A stretch of 64,000 bases of DNA. It comes from Pedobacter sp. Leaf41 (lineage in GTDB: Bacteria > Bacteroidota > Bacteroidia > Sphingobacteriales > Sphingobacteriaceae). Shown here one piece after another: positions 1-9,854 of this stretch. A program made the position numbers and the translations under genes. The stretch is taken from contig NZ_LMLE01000001.1 of assembly GCF_001422545.1 (NCBI RefSeq), positions 1,362,127-1,426,126 on the forward strand, given 5' to 3'. The notes beneath the pieces are model-generated. The model did no database searches. It was not told where the DNA came from and saw only the letters and a program-made list of their open reading frames with translations. Every line of letters begins with the position of its first letter. Within the stretch, counting starts at the first letter, position 1.

Positions 1-613
1 CCGAATTATTATAACCAATGATCACTGCATTAGCGGTATCAATAACCATTGATGATATATTGCTGATGTAATTAGTCTGCAGTGGTGCATCCGCACTGCT
101 TAACATGTACTCCCATACATTAAATTTAGTTGGAACAGCTTTATCAATGGTGTATAAAGCACCGTTTTTAACAAATTGACCACCACCTGTAACAGCAGCT
201 TCTTCAAATGTGTTGCCTACCAGTGTAGCGAATTTTTTATTGATCAACTGAATGCGTAAAGTATCTGAAGCGGTTTTTGGAGCCACCACCGTAGTTAAAG
301 CAATGTGGTTGGCTACAAAATCTTTGAGTTTTGCCGGATCGGATGAAATTGCAGCATCTAAAGAAGTTAACGCGTCGTTTGTTGGTGCCCAAACCGTATA
401 ATTTTGAGATGATGCCAACAGTTTGTCGTAACCTGTACTTCGTACAAAATCACTAAACTTACTTAAATTAGGTTGCGCAGATAGTTTCTGAAAAACGTCG
501 ATCGTGTTATCAACATTCACAATTTCTGTATGCTCTTCCAATACATCTTTACATGCACTTAGCCAAAAAATGGTACTAAGCAGTAATATGGTGTGAAGTA
601 TATTTGTTTTCAT
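1..613 (-). CDS. FAS1 (fasciclin) domain lipoprotein, C-terminus beyond the window
   Basis: The ATG at 613 opens a frame that stays open to the left edge (204 codons seen). The N-terminus is a lipoprotein signal with the lipobox LSAC around residue 20, so the protein should sit on the outer membrane. A FAS1 domain follows: an F..LSAQPNLSKF start, the typical YTVWAPTNDAL segment near residue 75 and a later LYTIDKAV segment. It is the last visible gene of the operon that carries SusC and SusD, 60 bp after the preceding FAS1 gene. FAS1 domains mediate adhesion or glycan contact; a role as a surface glycan-binding accessory of the SusCD complex is inferred from position only. Confidence 0.85.
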   Translation of the reverse strand, partial: MKTNILHTILLLSTIFWLSACKDVLEEHTEIVNVDNTIDVFQKLSAQPNLSKFSDFVRSTGYDKLLASSQNYTVWAPTNDALTSLDAAISSDPAKLKDFVANHIALTTVVAPKTASDTLRIQLINKKFATLVGNTFEEAAVTGGGQFVKNGALYTIDKAVPTKFNVWEYMLSSADAPLQTNYISNISSMVIDTANAVIIGYNNS

Positions 614-673
614 TGAGAATTTTCTTTTGGTTAGAATTCGTTTGCCGGAGCATTGCTACCCCGGCTTTATAAG

Positions 674-2485
674 TTATGGGCGGTTAAACACTGTTCCAAA
701 GGTTGAAAAACGTGGGTAGTTCTGGTCGGCATCAACAGGAATAAAATGGATCATATCCAAGTAGGTTGCATTACTAAGACCGGCGTTGCTTACTACAGTT
801 AACCTCACCCAGTGCCTGTCAGTAGTTTGAATATCAGCAGTACCTGCCAAGCGGCCAACCAGTTGATCCCATCCAGAACCGTTTATAGAAACTTCTCCCC
901 TTGCTGTACCCTGGAAATCGGCAGTTGTTGCCATGTAACGTTTGTAACCGTTAGTTAACATTAAAGCATCTGCCGATGGTAGCGTGGCCGTTGTTGCACT
1001 AATACCGGAAGAGCCGAGGTATTGTCTAAAATCGACTAAATTTGGCAGAATTTGTTCCCCTGGCCTACCCACATCCACACCAACTTGAAATAAGTTTGAA
1101 TTTCCGTTTTGAGCATAACATATCCATATTTTATATTTTCCTTTTACCAACATCGGCGTGCGGATATCGATGTATTGAATCCTCGCTGTACTTACTCCCA
1201 TCGATAAATTGAAAAAATCGTTGTAGGCATATTTACGGGTTGCATTAGGTACGATTACCCTTTCATAATTACTTCCTTGACTTACTTTGGAAAGGTCGTT
1301 ACCGAAAAGCAATCCATTTACCGTGGTTAATCCATTCGCATACAACGGAATGGTTCCGGCAGCGGCGCCTCTCCATTTAGGGTTAATTCTCAAATCTGCA
1401 TGATCAGAAACATCAAAATAAACGGCAGATTGTACCCTCACTTTTATTGCAAATGGTTTTTTCACTTCATGAGATACGCCATTTGACGCCGTTACATCGC
1501 TAAAAGTTCTATTCAGTTCAACACCAGGTTCTACTACTCCATTAAATTCATCTTCATTCAGCAAAATTTTCTGTCCAGAAAATTTTGTTGTGATCACCTC
1601 TTTAGGTGCCAATGTATAAATTGCTGGCGAGCTGATGATATCAGGTGTGTAAGACGGACCTGTAGAAATGTGATAAGCCATGTATAACCATAAACTATCA
1701 GCATGATTTTTAGGATCTCCCGTTTTTGAATATCTGCTTTTAAAACTAGCGTAGCTCGAATATCCTGCAGCTTTCAAAGCAGAGTCTGACTCTAAAATTA
1801 AAGTTTGAAAACGGCGGGTGGTGTCTTTAGCTGCAGCGCCATCAATGTTTAGTGAATCATAAAACCCAGTCTCTTTTAATGCCTGAGTAAAATAGCTGTA
1901 GCGAGAATTGGCTTCGACACTTTTGGCTAATGTTAAAGTTGCTGGTACAAGTACATGATCTAACACATGGATAATTCCATTGCCTACTCTAATATTCGAC
2001 TTTGTTAATTTGGCAATCTTATTTACCACGTAACTACTGATCCCGCCTTGGTTAACTGCACCTGTTTGAAGATATTGACCATATAATGTTATTTGAGGTA
2101 ACTTGCCATCGGTAAAACGGTTGGTTGCTACAGTATCAGGCAGAATATGAAACTTAATCATATCTCTGGCTTCATCAACCGTCAAATCTGCAACCGCAGC
2201 TTTTCCTTTTGCTTTTAGCCATGCCGTTACGGCCACGTTATCTGGCGTAAACAAGGTGTATTTTCCGTAGGCACCTAAAAAACCTGTTGTGGCAGATCGG
2301 TCCATGATTTGTCTCATCATGGAAAACTGATCAGGATAGCGGTCCAGATATCCTGTAATATTTACATCATCTGTAGTTGTTAAGGTAAGCGATTCTCTTT
2401 TACAAGCATTTATAAATACAAATGTAAAAGCTAATACAACCATCATGATGATTGCATTGCGGCCATTTAAATTATTTTTCATCAT
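674..2485 (-). CDS. FAS1 domain lipoprotein of the SusCD operon
   Basis: I place the start at 2485 (MMKNNLNG), 4 bp after the SusD stop codon; an upstream in-frame start would overlap susD by about 60 bp. The resulting 603-residue protein has a lipoprotein signal ending in FINAC. A clear FAS1 domain lies at about residues 30-175, with YTLFTPDN and the closing GIIHVLDHVL segment. A second, weaker FAS1 region follows (SRYSYFTQALKETG). The last 250 residues are beta-rich and contain a Gly-rich segment ending near FIPVDADQ, which could be a carbohydrate-binding jelly roll, though I cannot assign a family. It is probably surface-exposed and co-expressed with SusC/SusD. Confidence 0.85.
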   Translation of the reverse strand: MMKNNLNGRNAIIMMVVLAFTFVFINACKRESLTLTTTDDVNITGYLDRYPDQFSMMRQIMDRSATTGFLGAYGKYTLFTPDNVAVTAWLKAKGKAAVADLTVDEARDMIKFHILPDTVATNRFTDGKLPQITLYGQYLQTGAVNQGGISSYVVNKIAKLTKSNIRVGNGIIHVLDHVLVPATLTLAKSVEANSRYSYFTQALKETGFYDSLNIDGAAAKDTTRRFQTLILESDSALKAAGYSSYASFKSRYSKTGDPKNHADSLWLYMAYHISTGPSYTPDIISSPAIYTLAPKEVITTKFSGQKILLNEDEFNGVVEPGVELNRTFSDVTASNGVSHEVKKPFAIKVRVQSAVYFDVSDHADLRINPKWRGAAAGTIPLYANGLTTVNGLLFGNDLSKVSQGSNYERVIVPNATRKYAYNDFFNLSMGVSTARIQYIDIRTPMLVKGKYKIWICYAQNGNSNLFQVGVDVGRPGEQILPNLVDFRQYLGSSGISATTATLPSADALMLTNGYKRYMATTADFQGTARGEVSINGSGWDQLVGRLAGTADIQTTDRHWVRLTVVSNAGLSNATYLDMIHFIPVDADQNYPRFSTFGTVFNRP

Positions 2486-2489
2486 GCTA

Positions 2490-3965
2490 TTATTTGGTGT
2501 AAAATGGATTTTGAACAAGTTGAGGATCAGCAAAAAGTTCTGCCTCATGAATTGGAAAATAGTGACTGTTAACGTCTCTAAACTTAGTAATTGCCGATTG
2601 TTGTAATGCTGGATTAACAGTTTGAGCCACTATGTTTAATAAAAGATCAAGTCGTTTGTAATTATCGCGTTTCGCTATGCGAAGAAGATCGTACCAGCGC
2701 TTTCCTTCGAATGCAAATTCACGGGCACGTTCAGCTAAAATATAATCAGATATTGCATCTTTATCGCCAGGATCTACCGTTTGCGAAGTGGCTACAACGG
2801 CTCCTCTTTTTAACCTAATTTCTTCAATTAAAGCAAGTGCCTCTGCACCTCTGCTGGTTTCGGCAAGGGCTTCAGCTTTCATTAGCATCAAATCAGAAAT
2901 ACGGTAAACCTGCCAGTTGATAAATGTTACGGCATCAGTTCCCCATTTAACAACCGCTAAATCCGAACCACGGTAAAAGGCTTCTTCTCTAATATCATAA
3001 AACCTGGTTGGGTCAACATCATCAGGAATAAAAACATCACTACCCAGATATGAACTAGCCAAAAATCTTTTAGGAGATCTTCCTAATGCATTAAACAAAG
3101 GACTGCTAACGGATGACTTATTATTGAATTCAAAAACCGTCTCGATAGAACTTCCGTTAAAAAACACGTTGAAGTACCACGAAGAGGCTGCTGACTGTAA
3201 GGCGAAACGTTGCGAATTAATCACTTTATTACATTCCTGGATGCAGCCTTCGTAATTATCCATCCACAGGTAAACATCAGCCAACACTGAATTTACAGTA
3301 AATTTGGTCACCCTGCCTTTATCTGTTACCGTATTGCCAAACGTAGTAACTGCCCCAGCTTCCGCTTTTTTTAGATCGTTTACAACTTGAGTTAAAATGG
3401 CTGCTGCCGATGTTTTAGGCAAATCTTGTAAATCGGTATCTTTTGTGGTTGCCGTTAATTTTAAAGGCACATCGCGATAGCTTTTCACCAGATAGAAATA
3501 CATCAGGCTTCTTAACGTTAACACTTCACTTAAATAGGCATTAAGCTGTTCTACACTAAGCGTTGGATCGATTTCACGAACCGATGGTGCGTTATCTATA
3601 ACCGTGTTGCAGAAATTGATGGTGCGGTAAAATGCATTCCAGCGACTCAATGAATTGCTTTGCGTAATATTTACATTAAAAATATCAGTTTCATCATTTA
3701 AGGCTCCAGGTCCCGGATCAATCATATCGGCTCTTATCTCACCAAAAACGAAAATGTTTTCGATTAAAGATCTCTCATTTACCCCAGGAGGCGGCGCCAG
3801 CAAAGACGCGTAGCAACCGGCTACTGCAGCTTGGATATCTTCTTTGGTTTTCCAAAAACCTTGTCTGGTGATGCCATCACGAGGTTGCGTATCTAACCAT
3901 TTTTTACATGAGCTCGACATGATCAGCACCATGACAACAGCCGCACTATATATAATTTTTTTCAT
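2490..3965 (-). CDS. SusD/RagB-type outer-membrane glycan-binding lipoprotein
   Basis: This 491-residue protein has a lipoprotein signal with lipobox SSSC at about residue 20, followed by KKWLDTQP, the classic SusD start. An internal helical repeat region contains the family's ..LSRWNAFYRTINFCN and LRSLMYFYLVKSYRDVPL segments. Near the C-terminus AERAREFAFEGKRWYDLLR is the SusD signature, and the protein ends in a QNPFYTK-like tail. SusD lids the SusC barrel and captures oligosaccharides at the cell surface. It lies 10 bp downstream of the SusC gene and is followed at 4 bp by a FAS1 gene, so translation is probably coupled. The substrate, RG-I fragments, is inferred from the surrounding enzymes. 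Confidence 0.97.
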   Translation of the reverse strand: MKKIIYSAAVVMVLIMSSSCKKWLDTQPRDGITRQGFWKTKEDIQAAVAGCYASLLAPPPGVNERSLIENIFVFGEIRADMIDPGPGALNDETDIFNVNITQSNSLSRWNAFYRTINFCNTVIDNAPSVREIDPTLSVEQLNAYLSEVLTLRSLMYFYLVKSYRDVPLKLTATTKDTDLQDLPKTSAAAILTQVVNDLKKAEAGAVTTFGNTVTDKGRVTKFTVNSVLADVYLWMDNYEGCIQECNKVINSQRFALQSAASSWYFNVFFNGSSIETVFEFNNKSSVSSPLFNALGRSPKRFLASSYLGSDVFIPDDVDPTRFYDIREEAFYRGSDLAVVKWGTDAVTFINWQVYRISDLMLMKAEALAETSRGAEALALIEEIRLKRGAVVATSQTVDPGDKDAISDYILAERAREFAFEGKRWYDLLRIAKRDNYKRLDLLLNIVAQTVNPALQQSAITKFRDVNSHYFPIHEAELFADPQLVQNPFYTK

Positions 3966-3975
3966 TTTTTGCTGA

Positions 3976-6900
3976 TTAAAAGTTTGCTGTTAAACCTAGG
4001 GTGATTGTTTTTATCGGAGGTGTGGTAGAGTTATCTACTACTGTTGAAAAGGTAGATAACTTAACAGGAACCTCGGGATCTTGTCCGGTATATTTGGTGA
4101 AGGTTAAAATATTTTCCATCATGATATTGGCACTTAAGCCCCTTACCCCGATACGTCTCAATAAATTTTTGCTGAAATCATATTTTAGGGTAATACTTCT
4201 CAAACGCAAATAAGAACCATCTTCCACATATCTGTCCGATCCTAAAAAGTTATAACCCGTTGCATAAGTAGCACGAGGAATATCGGTGATATCACCTTCG
4301 GCTCTCCATCTGCGTAGCACTGCTGTACTTTGATTATTAAAACCGTACATACTGGTGGTATTAATTTTTGTTCCATTGATAATTTGATATCCCGTTCTGT
4401 AGGTAAAGTTGGCACCTAAGCGCAGGTTACCATTGAAGGTTATAGCTGTACCAAAACCACCGGTTAAATTAGGGTTACCATTACCCAAATAGACAATATC
4501 CTTATAATCAATATTTCCATCGTGATTGATATCCTCATACATGGCATCGCCTGGCTGGAAAACATAATCGATAGATGGATAAGCGAAACGCATAAATATC
4601 TGCTGGCCATTCGGACCTACGATTTGGTTGCCGTTTTCATCCAGGGCAATTGTTGAATTTTTATCAACATACACACCTTTAAATTTAAATCCATAGAATG
4701 AACCAAATGGGTTATTTTCCTGCAAATAAACCTTGAAAGCGTTATTGGTAGTTATCCGAGCGTTATTTTCTCTAGGCACCAAAGGCGAGATCTCACGAAT
4801 CATATTCTCATTGTGTGAAATATTAAAATTCACATCAATACGAAGTTTTTTTGATTTAACTGGCGTGTAAAACAAGCTGAATTCCCATCCCTGGTTATCC
4901 ATTGTACCCACATTCATATCTACTCCAGAATAACCGTTGTAGGTAGGAATAGCGATGCCATTATAAAATAAATCGGTTGTACGTTTGCGGTAAACATCAA
5001 TATCCATATTTAATGAATTTTTTAATAAAACCACCGTTAAACCAACGTTAGACTGCGTTACTTTTTCCCATCTTAAATCTGATAATTCGATATTAGATGG
5101 ATATACGCCCGAAGATCCTAAGTAACTGAAACCATAATTCTGGTAAGTGTTGAAATAAGAGTAATCGTTTCTTGGAGCGTTACCAACCACACCATAACTT
5201 GCTCTTAAAGCTAAATTATCAATGTATTTGGTGGTGTTTTTCATAAATGGCTCTCCAGAGATTCTCCAAAGAACAGATGCCGATGGAAATAAACCGTACC
5301 GATTATTAGGACCAAATTTAGAGTTTCCATCGCCCCTAACTCCACCATTTACAATATAACGATCCATGAATTTATACTGCGCACTCACTAATAAACCAAC
5401 AGAACGGCTTTGCGAAAATGAAGAATAAGCGGAGCCAGTTTGATTCGTTCTGCCATCAATGGAAGGATCGGCTAAAAAGGAAGAAGCTGTATTGGTTGCA
5501 AACATTCCTTGTCCTGTTCTTCTGCTGTCGTTACTATCAAATCTGGCAAAAGTGATTAAATCGTGGTTTTTGCCCAATGTTGGCGTATATGCCAAAGTGA
5601 TATTGGTAGCCATAGTAAACGAATCACCATCAGAATCTCCGGCATAATTCACTACAGCTTCAGAGAACGGACGACCTGTGGCTACTTGAGGTAAAAACTT
5701 TTTAACTTTCGTATTATTAATATCCGCCTGGAAATTTGCGTTTAACCTCAATTTATCAGGGATGATTTGATATTGTAAACTAAATTTAGGAATGATCCGC
5801 TCTCCCAATTGCTGATTACTTGCTGCGAGCGCCATAGCCAACGGATTATAGGTTCCTAAAACACGGGAATTTGCAAAATCGTATACAAATCCTCCCTGTG
5901 CGGTTGTAGCCGGACTAAAGTAGTTTGAGGTAATGTTTCCATATTCGTCATACTCATACACGGCCTGATTAGGCATCTTGGTATAAGCCACATCTCTCAC
6001 ATTTGCGTCTCTCGATCCACTTGGATAAAGGTTTTTGTTATCAATGTGAGTGTAAGCGATATCTGCACTGAAACGAATTTTGGTTGATACGGTATAATCT
6101 AAATTTACCCTTGCACTTAAACGACCCAAACTCGTTCCAACAGTTGTACCATTTTGATTAAAATAATTGACTGATGCACGGTATTTTGCTTTCTCACCAC
6201 CACCTGAGATCGATAAGTTATGATCTTGTAGGTAGCCAATTCTGGTAATGCTTTCTAACCAATTGGTGTTATTGCTGTAATTGTAGTAATTGTAAGGATC
6301 GTTGCGATCGTACTGAAACTGTTTTGCAAAATCTGAAGTAGCAAACTGCCTCCCCGCATTGTAAAACTCTTCTAAAATTAACGAGGAATATTGATTACCA
6401 GTCAACATTGGTATCGCACTTGGCTGCTTTGAATAAGAGCCTTTAAAGTTGTACGAAATGCTAGGTGGACCCAAAACACCTCTTTTGGTATTAATCACCA
6501 ATACACCATTTGCAGCTCTCGAACCCCAAACCGCAGTTGCAGCAGCATCTTTTAAAACGCTGATGTCTTTGATATCAGATGGTGCAATGTTTAAAAGCTG
6601 ACCATAATTATTTTCGTCTGATGTAGCGAAGTTAAAATCAGATGGAATCGTGATATCGTAAGGCATACCATCTACCACAATTAAAGGATCTACCGCACCA
6701 TTGATTGACGATGTACCCCGAATTCTGATCTGCATGGGTGCACCTGGATCGCCGCTACTGGCCGCGATATCTAAACCCGCTAACCTTCCTTGCAAAGCCT
6801 GATCAATTGATGCAGCTTGCATATCTTCCAATTCTTTTGCATTGATGGTACCTACTGCCGAGGTTTGATCTCGCTTATCGATACTCATACCACTCCCGTT

Positions 6901-7269
6901 ATCCGTTTTAGCCCGCGATACAATTTGAACCTCCTCCATCTGGTTGTCTGCAGATTCTAATTGAAAATTGATCACTGCTTTATCAATGGCAAGCGGTGCC
7001 GTAGATTTATAGCCAATGTAGGAAACCATGATCCTATAAGTTTTATCATTAACCGGAAGTGAGTAGTTTCCATCAATATCAGTGGAAACGCCTTTCATTA
7101 CCCTGCGGTCTTTATCTACAATGGTTACAGAGGCACCAATAATGGGCTGGCGATCTTTCTTGTCGATTACTTTCCCCTTCACATAATTGATTTGCTGTGC
7201 AGATGCGATAGAAGACAACAGCAAACAGCATAGTAAAATAAAAATACTATATGTATATTTCTTAGTCAT
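3976..7269 (-). CDS. SusC/RagA-type TonB-dependent outer-membrane transporter
   Basis: The protein has 1097 residues, normal for SusC. A signal peptide ends at ASAQ, near residue 25. A carboxypeptidase-D-like regulatory domain covers about 30-115 (VKGKVIDKKDRQPIIGASV and SYIGYKS). The plug covers about 135-265, with GRLAGLDI, the RIRGTSSING segment and SVLKDAAATAVWGSRAANG, all diagnostic. The rest is the 22-strand barrel, ending in an aromatic residue (LGLTANF) as barrel assembly requires. The start ATG lies 5 bp after the stop of the upstream FAS1 gene. With SusD it would import RG-derived oligosaccharides, energised through TonB. No anti-sigma/ECF sigma pair lies beside it, so control is probably by the operator upstream of the operon. 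Confidence 0.97.
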   Translation of the reverse strand: MTKKYTYSIFILLCCLLLSSIASAQQINYVKGKVIDKKDRQPIIGASVTIVDKDRRVMKGVSTDIDGNYSLPVNDKTYRIMVSYIGYKSTAPLAIDKAVINFQLESADNQMEEVQIVSRAKTDNGSGMSIDKRDQTSAVGTINAKELEDMQAASIDQALQGRLAGLDIAASSGDPGAPMQIRIRGTSSINGAVDPLIVVDGMPYDITIPSDFNFATSDENNYGQLLNIAPSDIKDISVLKDAAATAVWGSRAANGVLVINTKRGVLGPPSISYNFKGSYSKQPSAIPMLTGNQYSSLILEEFYNAGRQFATSDFAKQFQYDRNDPYNYYNYSNNTNWLESITRIGYLQDHNLSISGGGEKAKYRASVNYFNQNGTTVGTSLGRLSARVNLDYTVSTKIRFSADIAYTHIDNKNLYPSGSRDANVRDVAYTKMPNQAVYEYDEYGNITSNYFSPATTAQGGFVYDFANSRVLGTYNPLAMALAASNQQLGERIIPKFSLQYQIIPDKLRLNANFQADINNTKVKKFLPQVATGRPFSEAVVNYAGDSDGDSFTMATNITLAYTPTLGKNHDLITFARFDSNDSRRTGQGMFATNTASSFLADPSIDGRTNQTGSAYSSFSQSRSVGLLVSAQYKFMDRYIVNGGVRGDGNSKFGPNNRYGLFPSASVLWRISGEPFMKNTTKYIDNLALRASYGVVGNAPRNDYSYFNTYQNYGFSYLGSSGVYPSNIELSDLRWEKVTQSNVGLTVVLLKNSLNMDIDVYRKRTTDLFYNGIAIPTYNGYSGVDMNVGTMDNQGWEFSLFYTPVKSKKLRIDVNFNISHNENMIREISPLVPRENNARITTNNAFKVYLQENNPFGSFYGFKFKGVYVDKNSTIALDENGNQIVGPNGQQIFMRFAYPSIDYVFQPGDAMYEDINHDGNIDYKDIVYLGNGNPNLTGGFGTAITFNGNLRLGANFTYRTGYQIINGTKINTTSMYGFNNQSTAVLRRWRAEGDITDIPRATYATGYNFLGSDRYVEDGSYLRLRSITLKYDFSKNLLRRIGVRGLSANIMMENILTFTKYTGQDPEVPVKLSTFSTVVDNSTTPPIKTITLGLTANF

Positions 7270-7274
7270 GTTGG

Positions 7275-9500
7275 TTAGAATTGATATTTTAGATAAGAGT
7301 TGATCTGGTGGATAACTGTTCTATTTGATAGTACATTACTTCTATCAGTAGCACCCAATAGCACATTCACTGTGGCACCGGTTACGTCACGCAATGAAAG
7401 TGTAGTAGTGGTATTCATAACCACATTTATTTTTGATGCATCGCCAGAATCACTTTTGAGAAGCGTTTCAAATTCACCTGTTTTTTGCCCATCACTCACT
7501 ACAGTACTTTTATTGATGATGTGGTATTGGATAAACTTATTGATCAAGGTAACAGAAGCACCATCGGTAGCGGTGAAATTCGGAACGCCAGTAGTCACAT
7601 TGCCCGGTAGCCAGCCAGCCTTTACAGCATTAACGATTGCGGCATTTGTTGGAATAAACACAGTATAACTCACCCCATCGGTTACTCCTGATATTGCACC
7701 AGTTGTTTTGTTATATAGGGTAGCATTATTAAATAAAAATTGAAAAAAGTTATAGTATGGGTCGGTAGCTACTGTACCGTATCTTTCGATGTGTTTACCA
7801 ACATTAAGTGCGGTATAGGTTAAGGCCTCTTTGCCATAAACTACAGCACCGTTTACAGGGGTTGTGTTAATAGAATCAACAGGAATAGTTTGTTTTGCAA
7901 CCGCAATGCTGTCTTGCGTACCTGCCGATAATAAGGTATTGCGGTTATATTTAATGTATTCGCCATTAGAAGTTTCCAAAATACCAGACCCAGATCTAAA
8001 ATCAGGAATTGCCCTGTTGCCTAATGGAATAATATGTGTTTGCAAGATGCGTCTTAATGCTTGCAAATCTCCACGAATCGGCTGGCTTACAAAAAATGGT
8101 TCGTAAGAGAAGCCCATTTTCTTTAAAGTAACATCGGGGATCGGAATAATTACATATCTAATCGAAGGTGTTTTAAGCGGAATTGTTAAATTGAAATACA
8201 ACAATGCCTGTTTCATGATATTGTAATCAGGATCGAGATTTACATTGCCATAAATTGTAGAGAATACGTTAGCATCCTGGCTTTTATTAGAACCATAGAA
8301 AAATCCATTGCTCAATACTTGTTTATCGATAATATCGGTAGTGCTTTGCTTGGTTATATCACCCAAAACATTTTGGGTGATGGCAAATTTAGCTGGCCAC
8401 AAAGTAGTGTTGTAAAGATGAGAATTAACATAATCGCGAATTAAATCTGGCGCAACAACATAAAGTTCATTCAAAGTATTTACGCCTTTTTTTCTCCAGT
8501 ATTTTAATAATACGTTTTTTGCATAAGCATCAACAGCAGCATTTGTAGGTGCAATTACACTGTAAGAACCTTGCTGAGCATCATTAGCATCTACCTTCAA
8601 AAAGTTTTCGTTATTTGGCGAGAAACCTAATAGTGTGCTATAACTCTTCACATATACATTGGCTGCTTTCCCGGTTAATACTTCGTAGCGATGCGATATA
8701 TCTGCATTTAAGCCGTATGTTACAAATTTATCTAACAAACTTTTGAAAGTACTGTATTCTGGTTTAGATCCAACATACTGATCAATGCTTAATGGTGGCG
8801 TTAAAACGCGGTCGATTACGTGAATGACTCCGTTTTCTGCAATGATGTTTTGTTGATCGCCTAAAATATGAGCGGGACCAACGTTACTGCCATTGTAAGC
8901 AATATTAGGATAGAAAAAGTTATAATCTGCGGCAGATAAACCAGAGAAAGCCATAAATGGCGCTAAGAAGTAGGTTATACTTTTATTGTTAAAATCGCCT
9001 GCGAAGTAATTTCCGTTTCTATTGGTAGCGATAGCCTTGATAGGATTGCCGTTATTGTCTTTCTCGTCATAGACAAAATCGTAATAAACAGATCTCCTTC
9101 TAAATGCGGTATTTTTGATGAAACCTTTTACAGAGAAAAAATCACTCAGTTTTTCCGTTTTTTCCCCATCATAAATCATTGAATAACGGACAATCTTCGA
9201 AGCTAAATCTGCAGTAATTTCTGTAAGCGAATTTTCTTGTAGGTAAGTTTTAAACGCCTCATCAGTTGGTGCAAAAACTGTCCAAGAACCGGCCGTGCTT
9301 AAGGTTTCCTTGTAGCCAGCCTTGTCTATACATTCCAAAAATTTGGTAAACTTGCCCTTTGCCTGGAGCTGCTGATAGATAGGATCGCCTAAATTTTCGG
9401 GGCGACCATAAAATTCATCAAACTCTTTCTTCCGGCAACTGCTCAGAATAACAATAAATGTCAAAATGACGATTAAAAATTTTGGTAAAATTTTACTCAT
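7275..9500 (-). CDS. Large multi-FAS1 domain lipoprotein, first gene of the SusCD operon
   Basis: The start is ATG at 9500 (MSKILPKFL), preferred over a longer reading because it begins the lipoprotein signal (lipobox LSSC). The 741-residue product contains several FAS1-like modules: one beginning near residue 35 with WTVFAPTDEAF and closing with GVIHVIDRVLTPP, one with YSVIAPTNAAV near 300, and one near 590 with SYTVFIPTNAAI that closes with VIHQINSYL at the extreme C-terminus. A middle segment is more divergent. It precedes susC by 5 bp and is transcribed from the operator-bearing region at 9502-9854. Surface adhesion or glycan presentation to SusCD is inferred. Confidence 0.88.
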   Translation of the reverse strand: MSKILPKFLIVILTFIVILSSCRKKEFDEFYGRPENLGDPIYQQLQAKGKFTKFLECIDKAGYKETLSTAGSWTVFAPTDEAFKTYLQENSLTEITADLASKIVRYSMIYDGEKTEKLSDFFSVKGFIKNTAFRRRSVYYDFVYDEKDNNGNPIKAIATNRNGNYFAGDFNNKSITYFLAPFMAFSGLSAADYNFFYPNIAYNGSNVGPAHILGDQQNIIAENGVIHVIDRVLTPPLSIDQYVGSKPEYSTFKSLLDKFVTYGLNADISHRYEVLTGKAANVYVKSYSTLLGFSPNNENFLKVDANDAQQGSYSVIAPTNAAVDAYAKNVLLKYWRKKGVNTLNELYVVAPDLIRDYVNSHLYNTTLWPAKFAITQNVLGDITKQSTTDIIDKQVLSNGFFYGSNKSQDANVFSTIYGNVNLDPDYNIMKQALLYFNLTIPLKTPSIRYVIIPIPDVTLKKMGFSYEPFFVSQPIRGDLQALRRILQTHIIPLGNRAIPDFRSGSGILETSNGEYIKYNRNTLLSAGTQDSIAVAKQTIPVDSINTTPVNGAVVYGKEALTYTALNVGKHIERYGTVATDPYYNFFQFLFNNATLYNKTTGAISGVTDGVSYTVFIPTNAAIVNAVKAGWLPGNVTTGVPNFTATDGASVTLINKFIQYHIINKSTVVSDGQKTGEFETLLKSDSGDASKINVVMNTTTTLSLRDVTGATVNVLLGATDRSNVLSNRTVIHQINSYLKYQF

Positions 9501-9701
9501 AATAATTTTATTGAATGCCAACGGCCATAAAACTAATTGCAAAACAGTACGCTATGAAGGATCGGAAAAATGTAATGATGAAAACGGAAAGAGCGTAGAA
9601 GTTTATTGCATAGATTCGCTAAACGAACGTTGTTTTAAATATTTGGTTAAAGATTATTTGGTTAGTAAACTTGACTAAAGATAAATAGGCTATCAATTAT
9701 T

Positions 9702-9721
9702 CCCATCCTGTACCATCCTGT
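9702..9721 (-). promoter_or_regulatory. Tandem-repeat operator upstream of the FAS1-SusCD operon
   Basis: On the + strand this reads as two near-identical decamers, CCCATCCTGT and ACCATCCTGT, head to tail. The same arrangement occurs at 19891, 26560 and 36686, each upstream of a minus-strand PUL operon. It lies 201 bp from the ATG at 9500. Eighteen bases nearer the gene, at 9676-9683, the minus strand reads TATCTTTA, 5 of 6 fixed positions of the Bacteroidota -7 box TAnnTTTG. The rest of the 354-bp interval (9501-9854) holds an AT-rich inverted repeat and the leader motif TTAACCAAATAT (minus strand, 9639-9650); I see no gene in it. Confidence 0.65.
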
Positions 9722-9750
9722 CATTTATTATGAAATATTATCATAAATGA
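9721..9750. repeat. AT-rich inverted repeat next to the operator
   Basis: TCATTTAT (9721-9728) and ATAAATGA (9743-9750) are perfect 8-bp inverted arms around a 14-bp spacer, directly abutting the tandem operator. It could form the weak end of the GH106 transcript or a second protein site. The low GC content makes a strong intrinsic terminator unlikely. Confidence 0.4.
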
Positions 9751-9854
9751 AGTATCTGATGACGAAAGTTCATTTAAATCGATTTAGTTGAATACTGGGG
9801 TTTAAATACTAGCTCTAATTCATCTAACTATTATTAAAATAATACCAAATTAAA

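Noticed and set aside
9466-9678. A 70-codon plus-strand reading frame with a fairly protein-like tail
   Set aside because: Its start lies inside the opposite FAS1 gene's signal sequence and the rest is the promoter region of that operon; no leader or family supports it.
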